The position numbers and the translations under genes are program-made. Below the pieces are notes generated by a model. The model was not told the DNA's origin, ran no database searches, and saw only the letters and a list, made by a program, of their open reading frames with translations. Positions 27,145 through 36,819 of a DNA stretch of 64,000 bases are shown piece after piece (within the stretch, counting starts at the first letter, position 1; every line of letters starts with the position of its first letter). This DNA comes from Novosphingobium cyanobacteriorum (lineage in GTDB: Bacteria; Pseudomonadota; Alphaproteobacteria; Sphingomonadales; Sphingomonadaceae): contig NZ_JAROCY010000019.1 of the NCBI RefSeq assembly GCF_029436685.1, positions 20,550 to 84,549 of the forward strand, written 5' to 3'.

Positions 27145-28272
27145 TCACGACTCCAAGGAAACGGGCACGTGATACCCATGTGATCGAAGCAGAGCGTGCC
27201 GCTTCGCCACCTTGAGATCTTCTGCGACCATCTCAGCGCACATCTGCTGAACAGTGATTTCGGGAATCCAGCCCAACCTCTCTCGAGCATTGGTGGGATC
27301 ACCAAGCAGCGTGTCCACTTCACTCGGACGGAAGTAGCGGGGATCTATCCGCACGATGACATCGCCAGTAGCAATACTGGGTGCCAGGTCACCTTTGACA
27401 GATTCGACGATGCCGACTTCGTCAACGCCATGGCCTTGGAAGCGCAGCGTGATTCCCAGCTGCTCGGCTGACCACGTGATAAACTCACGAACAGAGTATT
27501 GCACCCCCGTTGCGATGACGAAATCCTCCGGGTGATCCTGCTGGAGCATTAGCCACTGCATGCGGACATAGTCCTTGGCGTGCCCCCAGTCTCGCAGAGA
27601 GTCGATGTTGCCCATGAACAGGCAAGGTTCCAACCCTTGAGCAATGTTGGAAAGGCCTCGCGTGATTTTGCGCGTCACGAACGTCTCGCCTCTGCGCGGG
27701 CTCTCATGGTTGAAGAGAACACCATTGCAGGCGTAGATACCGTAGGCTTCACGGTAGTTCACCGTAATCCAGTAAGCATACAGCTTCGCTACGGCGTAGG
27801 GAGACCGGGGATAGAAAGGCGTCGTCTCGCGCTGGGGCGTCTCCTGAACCAAGCCATACAGTTCTGAAGTAGATGCCTGATAGAACCGCGTCTTTTTCTC
27901 CAGACCAAGAAACCGAATGGCCTCAAGCAAGCGCAGTGTGCCGATGGCGTCTACATCTGCCGTGTATTCTGGTGCTTCGAAGCTCACCGCTACATGACTT
28001 TGTGCACCAAGGTTATAGACCTCGTCGGGTTCGATCTCCTGAACCAGGCGCGTAAGGCATGACGTATCGGAGAGGTCGCCATAGTGCAGCTTGAGGTCAG
28101 GTGACGGTGAATGCGGATCCTGATAGATGTGGTCGATGCGCTGCGTGTTGAATTGAGATGCACGACGCTTGATGCCATGAACTTCGTAGCCCTTCTCAAG
28201 CAGGAATTCGGCGAGATACGAGCCGTCCTGGCCCGTAATCCCAGTAATGAGGGCGACCTTCTTCCCGCTCAA
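27145..28272 (-). CDS. gmd: GDP-mannose 4,6-dehydratase
   Basis: First committed enzyme of GDP-L-fucose (also GDP-rhamnose/perosamine) synthesis; it dehydrates GDP-D-mannose. Extended SDR: LITGITGQDGSYLAEFLLEK (NADP site), the RR in GIKRRASQFNTQRIDHIY, catalytic TSELYG and Y-A-V-A-K, and NHESPRRGETFVTRKI. 375 residues, complete. It is the first gene of the minus-strand operon of six genes to 21.2 kb. Genes making GDP-mannose (manB, manC) are not in this window. Confidence 0.96.
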   Translation of the reverse strand: MSGKKVALITGITGQDGSYLAEFLLEKGYEVHGIKRRASQFNTQRIDHIYQDPHSPSPDLKLHYGDLSDTSCLTRLVQEIEPDEVYNLGAQSHVAVSFEAPEYTADVDAIGTLRLLEAIRFLGLEKKTRFYQASTSELYGLVQETPQRETTPFYPRSPYAVAKLYAYWITVNYREAYGIYACNGVLFNHESPRRGETFVTRKITRGLSNIAQGLEPCLFMGNIDSLRDWGHAKDYVRMQWLMLQQDHPEDFVIATGVQYSVREFITWSAEQLGITLRFQGHGVDEVGIVESVKGDLAPSIATGDVIVRIDPRYFRPSEVDTLLGDPTNARERLGWIPEITVQQMCAEMVAEDLKVAKRHALLRSHGYHVPVSLES

Positions 28273-28856
28273 TGTAAGTTCCTTCCACAGACAAACGTTT
28301 GGCCAACACCTGCGGGGTCTCGCTCTGCGGTCTGTCCCGGCTCAACCGCTGCACCTCGGCCCTTGGACGCCGCTGCTTGAAAGACTGCCAATCCCGCCGC
28401 CATGCTGCAAGGCAATATCGCACCTACAGCAAACTTTCTTTGTTTGAAAGCCCCACCGGCGCGAACTCGTCTTCATCTGCCAAGCTCTGGCTCCGCGCAG
28501 TTTTTGGTGCGCGCCAAACCCTAAATCGTTATTAATGCTGAATATTGTGATACATGGCGGCGCTGCCTCAAGGCGACATTCATACTGCGCGGCGTCGGGC
28601 AGCTTGTTGCAAAGCAACGAAGGAGTGTGCCAAATTGTGCAGATGCAGCATGCCCCCCTCCCCCGCGATCATTCTACCTGACATGGGGTATAACGGCCGA
28701 CCATATCTATTATGTGTCAGCTCAGCTGGAGACATGCGCCTGTCACTAAAGATATCTCCGGGCGAAACTGGTAGGGGGTGACCGCACTTCTGCACGGTCA
28801 CCCCCTACCGATACGGACACTTACAAGTTACCGAACGACATTGCGCCAGCGCGAAA
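28273..28856. other. Intergenic region upstream of gmd, with hairpin
   Basis: No gene supported. It should contain the promoter of the gmd operon, and near 28770-28809 a strong hairpin that follows the end of the 2084-residue RTX gene. Confidence 0.55.
28770..28809 (-). terminator. 15-bp hairpin after the propeller/RTX gene
   Basis: GGTAGGGGGTGACCG and CGGTCACCCCCTACC are perfect reverse complements around a ten-base loop. It lies about 48 bases past the stop at 28857. The U-tract after it on the minus strand is weak, so it may work as a bidirectional barrier or mRNA 3' stabiliser. Confidence 0.65.
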
Positions 28857-31800
28857 TCAGACGAAGAGATAGTCTCCTGCGACGAGATTGGTCACGCCGG
28901 TGATCTGAATGGTTTCGGTTTCGCCGATGTGGCCAGCGCCCCCGTGGATCACATAGATGTCCGAGCCCGCAGCATGGGTCAGCGTAGCGCCAGCGCCATA
29001 ACCGCTGAACGTCAGCACGTCGCCGCCCGCTACGCCCGCACCAGTGAAGTCGGTCACGACATCGCCTGATGCCTCGCCCTGCCGGAAGGTGAAGGTGTCG
29101 TTGCCACTGCCGCCGGTCAGGATGTCAGCGCCTCCGCGGCCGTCGAGCACGTTGGCAGCCGAGTTGCCGATCAGCGTGTTGGCCAGCGCATTGCCTGTGC
29201 CGTTGACGGCCTTGCTCGAAGTTAGCTGCAGCGTCTCGGTGTTGTCGGACAGGGTGTAGGTGACCTTTGAGAGCACGCGGTCAGCACCCAAGCCTGCCGC
29301 TTCGATCACCACATCGTTGATGTCGTCAACCACGTAGGTGTCGTTGCCACCTAGACCGGCCATGGTGTCGGCTCCCGCCAGACCATCGAGACGGTCAGCC
29401 CCTGCCCCGCCAGTCAGGGTATTGGCCAGGGCATTGCCGGTGCCCTTGAAAGCCTTGGTGCCGCCGAAGACGAGGTTGTCGACGTTGCTGCCAAGCGTAT
29501 AGCTCGTCAACATCGTCGACACGGTATCGATGCCGCCGTTGAGATCCTCGGTCACGCTGTCGCTGGTGCTGTCGACGTAATAAAAATCGTCGCCGGCACC
29601 ACCGGTCATCGCATCATTTCCAGTGCCTCCATTGAGGATGTCCGAAGCGCTGCCACCCTTGAGGATGTCATTGCCGGCAGCGCCGACGAGATTGAGCTTC
29701 ACGCCGGCAAGCGAACCGTCGAACGTGTTGGCGTTGCTGTTGCCGGTTACTGCAAGAACGCCGCTGGCAAGGCCCGTGCCGGCGAGGCTCGACCCCACCA
29801 CCAGGCTGGTCGCCGACAAGGTGATCTTTTCAACCGAGCGTGCGAGAAAGTCAGCTGCGCCGTTGCTGTCGAGGTCGAGCGAGACAAAGTCGCCGGTGCC
29901 GGCCAGGGTCACCGCTGTCCCGGTGGCTATCAGTTCGTCGGTGCCTCCAGCCCCGTCGATGCGATCGAACGAAAGCCCCGTCTGGTACGTGAAGCTGTCG
30001 TTAGCCGACGTCAGTACCTTCTCGTCGCCCGAAACGGTATCGCTCACCGAAATGGTCAGCGTCTTCTCGATCTGGTGACCGACGCTGTCGGTTGCACGAA
30101 CCTTGACCTGGAGGCTCGGGGTCGCCTCGAAATCGATCGGCCCTGCCACGACAAGGTCACTGCCGCTGAGGGCAAAACGCCCGCCGGCATCATCGGTCAG
30201 TTCGAAGGTGGCGACATCCCCGATGTCTGGATCGATCGTTGACAGGACGCCGACAATCGTTGCTCCCGCAGCATTCTCGGCGACGGTCGCTGCCGACAAA
30301 AGGATGTCGGTCGGGGCCGAATTGACAACACTCTCGTCGATGTCGGTCACCGTCACGGTGATCACCTGCTCGGTGACATGCAGTCCATCGGATACCTGGA
30401 TGGTCACGCTGTATTCGGGACCATGCGGATCCTCGAAATCGGCAGGCGCGACAAACGCAAGCTTGTTGCCCTCGACGATCTGGAAGTAGCCCGCATCGCC
30501 CTCGCCGGCCTTTATCGCATAGGAAAGCGGCGTTCCGACAAGATCGGGATCGCTTGCCTGGATGCTCACCACCTGCGACTGCTTTTCCTCGATGGTGAAG
30601 CTGGCAGCAGAGGAGATCGTCGGTGCATTGTCGTTGGTGTCCGTGACGTCGATCGTCAGCGTCCGCTCCAGAACATTGCCACCGCCGTCGATGACCTGGA
30701 TCACGATGTCATAGCTTGACTGGACCTCTCGATCGAGCGACGACGTCGTCACGAGTTGGGTGCCAATGAGCGCGAACTTCCCGTCGGCATCGCCAATCAG
30801 GCTATAGGTGAATTCCTCGTTAGGCGTCGCATCGACCGTCGACAGGAATCCAACCGTCGTGCCCGAGGCAAGGTTTTCGGCAATGACCTGATTGGTCAGG
30901 ACAATGTCCGTCGGCGCCGCGTTGGGTGGCGTGATGAAAACATAGTCGCCCGAGGTGAGATTGGTGACGCCCACCAGGCGGATCGTTTCGGTGACACCGC
31001 CAAACGCAGGCCCCGCCTTGATAACGTAGCTGTCCGTCGCCCCGACCTGGGTGATGGTGGCCCCTGCCCCATAGCCGACAAGATAGAGGACATCGCCACC
31101 CGCGACTCCAGCACCGGTGAAGTCGGTCACGACGTCACCATTGGCTTCGCCGCGCTGCATCTGGAAGGTGTCGTTGCCGTCGCCTCCGGTCAGCGTATCG
31201 GCACCGCCACGCCCGTCCAGCACATTGGCGCCCGCATTGCCGATCAGGGTGTTCGCCCCGGCATTGCCAGATGCGTTGATTGCCTTCGTCGTCGTCAGTT
31301 GCAGCGTCTCGACGTTATCGGAAAGCGTGTAGCTCACCCGCGAAAGAACCCGGTCGTTGCCCTGATTCTGGCTTTCGATTACCACATCGGCGACATTGTC
31401 GACAACATAGGTGTCGCTGCCGCCGCCGCCCCGCATCACGTCGGCGCCGGCTTGACCATCGAGCCTGTCAGCCGCAAGCGAGCCGGTCAATACGTTGGCC
31501 AGCGCATTTCCGGTCCCGGTGAAGTTCGAGGTTCCGGTATAGATCAGGTTCTCGACATTGGCCCCAAGCGTATAGCTCGAAAGCGTCGTCCTGACCGTGT
31601 CGGTGCCTTCGCCGGCAAGCTCGACGACAATGTCGCCGGTGGAATCGACGACATAAGTGTCATCGCCTGTGCCCCCGGTGGCCGTGTCGTTGCCGACTCC
31701 GCCATTGAGCAGGTCGTCACCTTCGAAGCCGAACAGCTGGTCGTCACCACCCCGGCCATCGATACCATCGTTCTCGGACGAACCGTCGAGACGCTCACCC

Positions 31801-34800
31801 ACGTCGGTGCCGATGACCGAGGAGACCGGGTCGGTCTGCTCGATGATGCGCAAGGGCTCGCTCACCGCACTGATGGCATAGCCCTGCTCGTTCACTTCCG
31901 CTGCCACGACAACGAGGACCCGACCGAGCGAGAGGGTTGCCGAAACCGTACCCTTGCCCGATGCGTCGAGCACGATTGTCTCGTAGGTGATGTCGGTCGC
32001 GCTGTTGCCGTCAAAGGGGTCATCGGACGAGACGCTCAGCATCGCTGTCGTCATCATCTGGACGCGCACCGTGGAACCCGGCGTGCCGGTCACCGTGATC
32101 GATGGATCGGCCGCAGGGAACGCGACATTGCCCGAGGTCTGCGACTGGAGCGAGACCACCGGCGCACTGTGAGGATTGGTTACCCCGCGCGATTCAGCCT
32201 GCGCGATACCCGAGCCGAACAGGTCACCTTGCGCCGTCGAGCCGTCGGCAAAGACATAGGTCACCTTGGCGCCGGCTAGCTCAGCACCCGATACGCCCCC
32301 CGGCGTGACTGTCTGGGTGAAGCCCAGCAACGAGTTCGGGTCGATATCGAACGAGAAGCTGGCGCGCTCGCCCGGGTTGAAATCGGTGAAGTCGATCGTG
32401 ATCTGCTTGTAGCCGGTCGAAGCGCTGCCGTTCTGGTAAGTAGCCTTCGCCGTGAGCGATCCGACGACTGTGTTGAGCTGGAATGCCTTGCCGTTGTCGC
32501 CGCCTGCCGCATTGGGATCGAAGAAGGCGCCATCAGGCAGCACCGCATGATCGAGATCGATGACGACCTGCTTGAGATCCTTGCCCGAGGTAATCAGGTT
32601 GTCGATCCTGACTGTATCTGCCTGATAGGTGCTGACGTCGAGCGATCCGCCCGGCGTGAAAGTCAGCAGCGCGGCGCCGGCTCCGGCATCGGGCTTGGGC
32701 GTGCTCGTGATCGAAATCTGGTTCCAGGTCGTCGAGAACGGCGCCCCCGGACCATCGGAGGTGCCGATAATGCCAACCGCAAGCCCCGACGCGACCGGCC
32801 CCGAGGCGGAGTTGATCGTGTAATTGCCGCGAATGGCCGCCAGCAGCGAACCGGTCACGGTCACTGCCTCGCCTTCACCAGTGATCGTCGTTCCGATAGA
32901 ATCCGGAGTGCTGCCGCGCACAATCGACCATGCCGGCGTGACGGTACCGGCTATGGGATCGACACGCAGCTCGAGCACGAAACCATCGGATGCAGATGTT
33001 TCCGGATAGTCACCACCGAATACCGGTGCGGAAATCACCTGATGCGATACGATCACGTCGTTGTTCTCGACGAGGATGTCGATCACCGGCTGGTTGGGGA
33101 CCCCATCGACGGTCGCGGAACCGGCAACGATCTTGATATAATTGGCCTGGTCGCCCGTGCCGATGAAGAAACCGACGCTCTGGTTGTCGGTCGGAACCGT
33201 GTTGTCAAACGGACTGTTGACCTTGGTCTTGATGACGAAGCTGCCAACGTCCGAACCGATTTCAACGCCGAACTGGAAGGCGTCGGTCTGGTTGTTGGCC
33301 ATGGGAGTGCCGTCGGCAATGTCCTGCATGAGGACACCGGCAGCCGCACCGCCCATGATCGTCTTGTTGGCGTCGTACTGGAGCTGGAAAGATTCCTGGC
33401 CATTCGTCATCACCCCGGTGAACCCGAGGTTGCCGATCCCGCCAGGGCCCGGGTGGGGCTCGTTCTGACTGAAGGTCCAGGTCAGGGTCGAGCCGCCTTC
33501 GAGAACCACCGACTGACCATTGGTCGGATCCACCCCGAACGGGTCGATCGCATTGTTCAACCCGTCGTTGTCGACGTCATTGCTGACCCCGTCGCCACCG
33601 CCGGATTCGTCCGGAACCAGGATCGTGATGCCGCCGCTATAGCTCCCGACCCAGATGGTGCCGGCAAAGGGGCTTCCCTGTGGGGCTGCATGGACATCGA
33701 GCGCCGCGCCATTGCCGAGAACACCGCCGGGGGTGAGGTTGGTCACGCCAATGACCGTCTTGCCATCGGGCGAAAGGTCGATGCGATAGATGCTGTCGTC
33801 GTTGAGCGAGGCCGCGATCAGGTCGCCCTGCATCGCTCCGCCGAACGCGGTTCCCTGGTAGTCGTCAATCCCGTTGACCGAGCCCGAGAAGAAGGTCAGT
33901 TCCCCGCGAAGATAAAGCGCGTTCTGCAGCGCAGCCGGAAGGAGATCGGCACGATTGGCGCCCGGCGGGAGATAGTAGCCCGCAACCGGCTGCGACATGC
34001 CCGCCGGGACAGGCGGCCAGTCGCTGGGAAGCGTGACGGGCGTGCCGTCGGGAAGGTAGAGGCCGGCACCGGTCGGGTTTGCCAGGGTCGGGTTGGCGTG
34101 CCCGCCGTAGTAGCCCGGCGTGATCAGATGAAGCGGCGCCTTGTTGATCGATCCGCTGCCGTCATTGGGGACATTCACGATATCCGCTGTCGGCGTCGTG
34201 CCGATCGTGCCGTCGGCCTGGCGGTAGAGCGGAGGCCCGCCCCATGACGGATTGCCCCCGTTATCGATCCCGTACAACTGGCCGTTGTCCGTCAGCACGA
34301 TATCGTAGAGATTGCGGAAACCCGTCGCGTAGAGCTGGACCGGGCTGTCTGGGGTCAGCCGGGCCTGGTTGAGGCCATTGTTGCCACCGAACACTTCGGG
34401 CTGGCCTGCCGCAACGACATCGCCTGGCGCCGATCGGGTCGGGTCGTCCACTGTCGGCAGGACATATTTGTAGGTCTGCCCCCGGTAGGTCTTGCTCGGC
34501 ATGGCCTCGATTGCCGCGACATCGATGTCGACGACCGAGGCAGCATAGGCATACTCCGAAAGATATCCGAACTCTTGGGAAGGCGCGCCGGCATTGGTGC
34601 CACCGCCCACTGCAAGCAGGATATGACCCGTGGTCGGGTCGAGCTGAAGCCCATTGACCGCGTGGTTTTCCTCGCTGCGCGGCAGCCCGTATACGAGGTC
34701 GACCTTGACCCAGTTGCCCGAGGCATCCTTCGACAGTTTCGACAAGGTGCCCGAATTGGTGTCGAGACCCGTGTCGCCCTTGCTGGTCCCCCCACCGATG

Positions 34801-35111
34801 CGCGGATCGCTCGAGCTGACGTAGATCACCGGATTGTCCGCGGTACCGGTAACCAGGAGACCGGTAACCTGGCGCGTGCCAAGCGCCGCGTTGAAAGTTC
34901 CGTCGTCGTTATGATTGGGAATGAAGCGGACGAGGCTGATCGTCTCCTTCGAAGTTACCGTGTAGTTTCCACCGGAGTCGACCGCAACCGTCGCGGCGAT
35001 GATGACACCGTTATCCTGAGCGACATAGAGCTTGTTGTCGGGCCCGATCTGCAGGGACGTGGGATTGGCAACGGTAAGTCCGGTCAACTGCACCTGTTTG
35101 AAAGCAACCAT
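28857..35111 (-). CDS. Giant secreted propeller-cadherin-RTX protein (2084 aa)
   Basis: Domains in order: residues about 5-500, a six-bladed propeller like glucose/sorbosone (PQQ-type) dehydrogenases, with ENHAVNGLQLDPTTGHILLAVG at about 149 and YATGFRNLYDIVLTDNGQLY at about 262; DNDGLNNAIDP near 516; a lectin/LamG-like beta-sandwich about 535-800; RTX repeats about 1180-1300; cadherin-like repeats (ERTLTIDVTDTNDNAPTISS, EEKQSQVVSIQASDPD); and further RTX repeats to the end. The terminus AGDYLFV fits type I secretion. There is no Sec signal. Start ATG 35111 has GAGGAC upstream; GTG 35114 also possible. Function could be calcium-stabilised adhesin with sugar-oxidising activity (inference). A single-gene unit flanked by hairpins. 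Confidence 0.82.
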   Translation of the reverse strand: MVAFKQVQLTGLTVANPTSLQIGPDNKLYVAQDNGVIIAATVAVDSGGNYTVTSKETISLVRFIPNHNDDGTFNAALGTRQVTGLLVTGTADNPVIYVSSSDPRIGGGTSKGDTGLDTNSGTLSKLSKDASGNWVKVDLVYGLPRSEENHAVNGLQLDPTTGHILLAVGGGTNAGAPSQEFGYLSEYAYAASVVDIDVAAIEAMPSKTYRGQTYKYVLPTVDDPTRSAPGDVVAAGQPEVFGGNNGLNQARLTPDSPVQLYATGFRNLYDIVLTDNGQLYGIDNGGNPSWGGPPLYRQADGTIGTTPTADIVNVPNDGSGSINKAPLHLITPGYYGGHANPTLANPTGAGLYLPDGTPVTLPSDWPPVPAGMSQPVAGYYLPPGANRADLLPAALQNALYLRGELTFFSGSVNGIDDYQGTAFGGAMQGDLIAASLNDDSIYRIDLSPDGKTVIGVTNLTPGGVLGNGAALDVHAAPQGSPFAGTIWVGSYSGGITILVPDESGGGDGVSNDVDNDGLNNAIDPFGVDPTNGQSVVLEGGSTLTWTFSQNEPHPGPGGIGNLGFTGVMTNGQESFQLQYDANKTIMGGAAAGVLMQDIADGTPMANNQTDAFQFGVEIGSDVGSFVIKTKVNSPFDNTVPTDNQSVGFFIGTGDQANYIKIVAGSATVDGVPNQPVIDILVENNDVIVSHQVISAPVFGGDYPETSASDGFVLELRVDPIAGTVTPAWSIVRGSTPDSIGTTITGEGEAVTVTGSLLAAIRGNYTINSASGPVASGLAVGIIGTSDGPGAPFSTTWNQISITSTPKPDAGAGAALLTFTPGGSLDVSTYQADTVRIDNLITSGKDLKQVVIDLDHAVLPDGAFFDPNAAGGDNGKAFQLNTVVGSLTAKATYQNGSASTGYKQITIDFTDFNPGERASFSFDIDPNSLLGFTQTVTPGGVSGAELAGAKVTYVFADGSTAQGDLFGSGIAQAESRGVTNPHSAPVVSLQSQTSGNVAFPAADPSITVTGTPGSTVRVQMMTTAMLSVSSDDPFDGNSATDITYETIVLDASGKGTVSATLSLGRVLVVVAAEVNEQGYAISAVSEPLRIIEQTDPVSSVIGTDVGERLDGSSENDGIDGRGGDDQLFGFEGDDLLNGGVGNDTATGGTGDDTYVVDSTGDIVVELAGEGTDTVRTTLSSYTLGANVENLIYTGTSNFTGTGNALANVLTGSLAADRLDGQAGADVMRGGGGSDTYVVDNVADVVIESQNQGNDRVLSRVSYTLSDNVETLQLTTTKAINASGNAGANTLIGNAGANVLDGRGGADTLTGGDGNDTFQMQRGEANGDVVTDFTGAGVAGGDVLYLVGYGAGATITQVGATDSYVIKAGPAFGGVTETIRLVGVTNLTSGDYVFITPPNAAPTDIVLTNQVIAENLASGTTVGFLSTVDATPNEEFTYSLIGDADGKFALIGTQLVTTSSLDREVQSSYDIVIQVIDGGGNVLERTLTIDVTDTNDNAPTISSAASFTIEEKQSQVVSIQASDPDLVGTPLSYAIKAGEGDAGYFQIVEGNKLAFVAPADFEDPHGPEYSVTIQVSDGLHVTEQVITVTVTDIDESVVNSAPTDILLSAATVAENAAGATIVGVLSTIDPDIGDVATFELTDDAGGRFALSGSDLVVAGPIDFEATPSLQVKVRATDSVGHQIEKTLTISVSDTVSGDEKVLTSANDSFTYQTGLSFDRIDGAGGTDELIATGTAVTLAGTGDFVSLDLDSNGAADFLARSVEKITLSATSLVVGSSLAGTGLASGVLAVTGNSNANTFDGSLAGVKLNLVGAAGNDILKGGSASDILNGGTGNDAMTGGAGDDFYYVDSTSDSVTEDLNGGIDTVSTMLTSYTLGSNVDNLVFGGTKAFKGTGNALANTLTGGAGADRLDGLAGADTMAGLGGNDTYVVDDINDVVIEAAGLGADRVLSKVTYTLSDNTETLQLTSSKAVNGTGNALANTLIGNSAANVLDGRGGADILTGGSGNDTFTFRQGEASGDVVTDFTGAGVAGGDVLTFSGYGAGATLTHAAGSDIYVIHGGAGHIGETETIQITGVTNLVAGDYLFV

Positions 35112-35114
35112 CAC

Positions 35115-35438
35115 GTCCTCATATTTCGCATCTGGGCCATGCGCCGGACGTTGTGGAGAAAATGCCTGCCTCCGACCTTTTGGTGGAATAGCGCAGAAAC
35201 ATTCACCTCGTGTGTCCCGACGAAGACACCTGTTGTTGTTAACGTCGCGACCGCAGACGATTCTTTTAAGTTAACAAGATCATAACTATGAGAGACTTCA
35301 AGTCAAAACCTCATTGCTCCAGAATGATGTCCCGTTACAGGACGTGCTTGGGAACGACTTGGAGCGAACGAAAAAGGGGCGCAGCTTTCGCTGCACCCCT
35401 TTCTTGAAAACGCGCCAGTGTATCAGGCAGACCTGCAA
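35115..35438. other. Region between small secreted protein and RTX gene
   Basis: Holds the promoter side of the giant RTX gene, with two GTTAAC motifs (around 35237 and 35272), and a terminator at 35373-35402 belonging to the 139-residue gene. No coding region supported. Confidence 0.5.
35373..35402 (-). terminator. Rho-independent terminator with GAAA tetraloop
   Basis: On the minus strand AGGGGTGCAGC, loop GAAA, GCTGCGCCCCT and then a run of T. Stem of eleven pairs with one G-T wobble. It lies about 36 bases past the stop of the 139-residue secreted protein gene. Confidence 0.85.
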
Positions 35439-35858
35439 TCAGACCGGGCTGATCGGTGCCTGCTTCGTGATGCGATAAACCAGCGAACCAAAGGTCTTTT
35501 GGTTCTGCGCCTGGCAGGTCGCCGAGCTTTCAGTCGGGCAATTCAGGCTGTTGTTGAAGATCTGCAGCAATTGCTTCGACGTCGCACGCTGCACGGCCGG
35601 CAGCAGTGCAGGATCGGTGCCAGCGGAATTCTTGATGCGGAAGTTCACCGAATTGACAATCTTGGTGATCTGCTTGCTGCAAGCAGCCTGATCCGATGCG
35701 CTCGAACCGCACGAAGACTTGATGGCGTTGATCTGGGCTACGGCCTTCTCGTTGGCGCGAACGATCGCCGAATAGTTCACCGCAGTGGTGGCGGCGATCG
35801 CGGATACGGGAAGGCTGAGAGCGGAAAGGGCCGCACCCACAGCGAGCAAGCGAGTCAT
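35439..35858 (-). CDS. Small secreted protein of unknown function (139 aa)
   Basis: A Sec signal peptide is plain: MTRLLAVGAALSALSLPVSAIA, with probable cleavage after AIA. The mature part of about 117 residues has four cysteines (KSSCGSSASDQAACSKQ and NCPTESSATCQAQ), which could form two disulfides in the periplasm, and is helical in character. I do not recognise a family. It has its own terminator and stands alone between RTX genes. Start ATG 35858 has GGAGGA-like sequence upstream (GAGGACCGAAT reversed). A small periplasmic or exported accessory protein is likely. Confidence 0.75.
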   Translation of the reverse strand: MTRLLAVGAALSALSLPVSAIAATTAVNYSAIVRANEKAVAQINAIKSSCGSSASDQAACSKQITKIVNSVNFRIKNSAGTDPALLPAVQRATSKQLLQIFNNSLNCPTESSATCQAQNQKTFGSLVYRITKQAPISPV

Positions 35859-36819
35859 ATTCGGTCCTCCAATGAATTAAGGTTGATGCCGGATTAACAG
35901 AACGCCTCCCGTTTCGCAAGTGCGGAAAACGGCCAGCCCCGTCGAAAAACGTACATTCATTGCCTCAACACGGGACACTGCGCGCGAAGTCGGGGCGCTC
36001 CGGTGAGAAAGCCGATCCGGATTTGATCTTAATGAAGCGAAAGTCCATCGATGACATCGCAGCCATGACTGGCTTGGTGGACTTCCAGTTCGCAGAAACT
36101 CCAAGAAAAGAATCCTGATCACTACGAGGCAGTCAGGTCGCCTGACATGATGGTTGGATGAGCGCGACACTGATCTCCCCGTAAGCCCCGCCTCCCCTAT
36201 TGACCTTTCCTTATGCCGGACAGGCCGATCGGGCACAGCCCGTCCGCGGCCTGTCGCGCTAGCCTGGCACCTGGGGGAATACCTGACCAGGGTCCCAGGG
36301 CCACCTTCGGAGCCGATTCGCTAGACCTGATGACTTCGCGCGGTTGCCTGCAAAGAAAATTTCCTTCGCAACTGGCCCAGCCCTACCAGACCTCACGATG
36401 CGCCGCTGAGCACGGCCGGTGACAGCATGCAGGCCGTCCCGCCGGATCGGCGCTCCCCGAGCCGGCGCGCCGGCTAGTCACTGAAATGGCACGGCTAATT
36501 TGCGACGAACCGAATTCGTTACTGTGGCGCTAACTGCGTTGCGCAATCTGCCGTCAATCGACCGGGCAGATAAGCAAGGCATCAGGCAGATAACGCCGGA
36601 GAGTGCGGAAAATAAATCTTACCAAAGCGCTAACTAGTTCTTTTGCAGATTTGATCAGGGGCGGGAGGTCATCTGATCCCACAACAAAAAACAGCAATGC
36701 AGCAACACTCAACAGAAACTGCGACGGGGTCGTAAGGCGCAAAAGGGAACGTGGACTATAACCACGAACCAGGCGCGTCTCAAAAAGCGATCCTTCTCGG
36801 CTAGCGAAGGTATCAAGAG
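35859..36819. other. Long intergenic region (about 960 bp)
   Basis: No reading frame here shows a recognisable domain, signal peptide or convincing ribosome site. It lies between two divergent genes, so promoters for both are expected. The part near 36500-36720 is AT-richer and could hold the promoter of the beta-helix/RTX gene that starts at 36820. Confidence 0.5.

Noticed and set aside
30756..34247. Long plus-strand frames of 507 and 566 codons opposite the propeller/RTX gene
   Set aside because: They are shadows: Gly-Asp-Asn repeats in GC-rich DNA leave the opposite strand open. Products are low-complexity, lack domains and have no ribosome site.
35877..36422. Frames of 119 and 69 codons
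   Set aside because: No supported start or protein-like composition.
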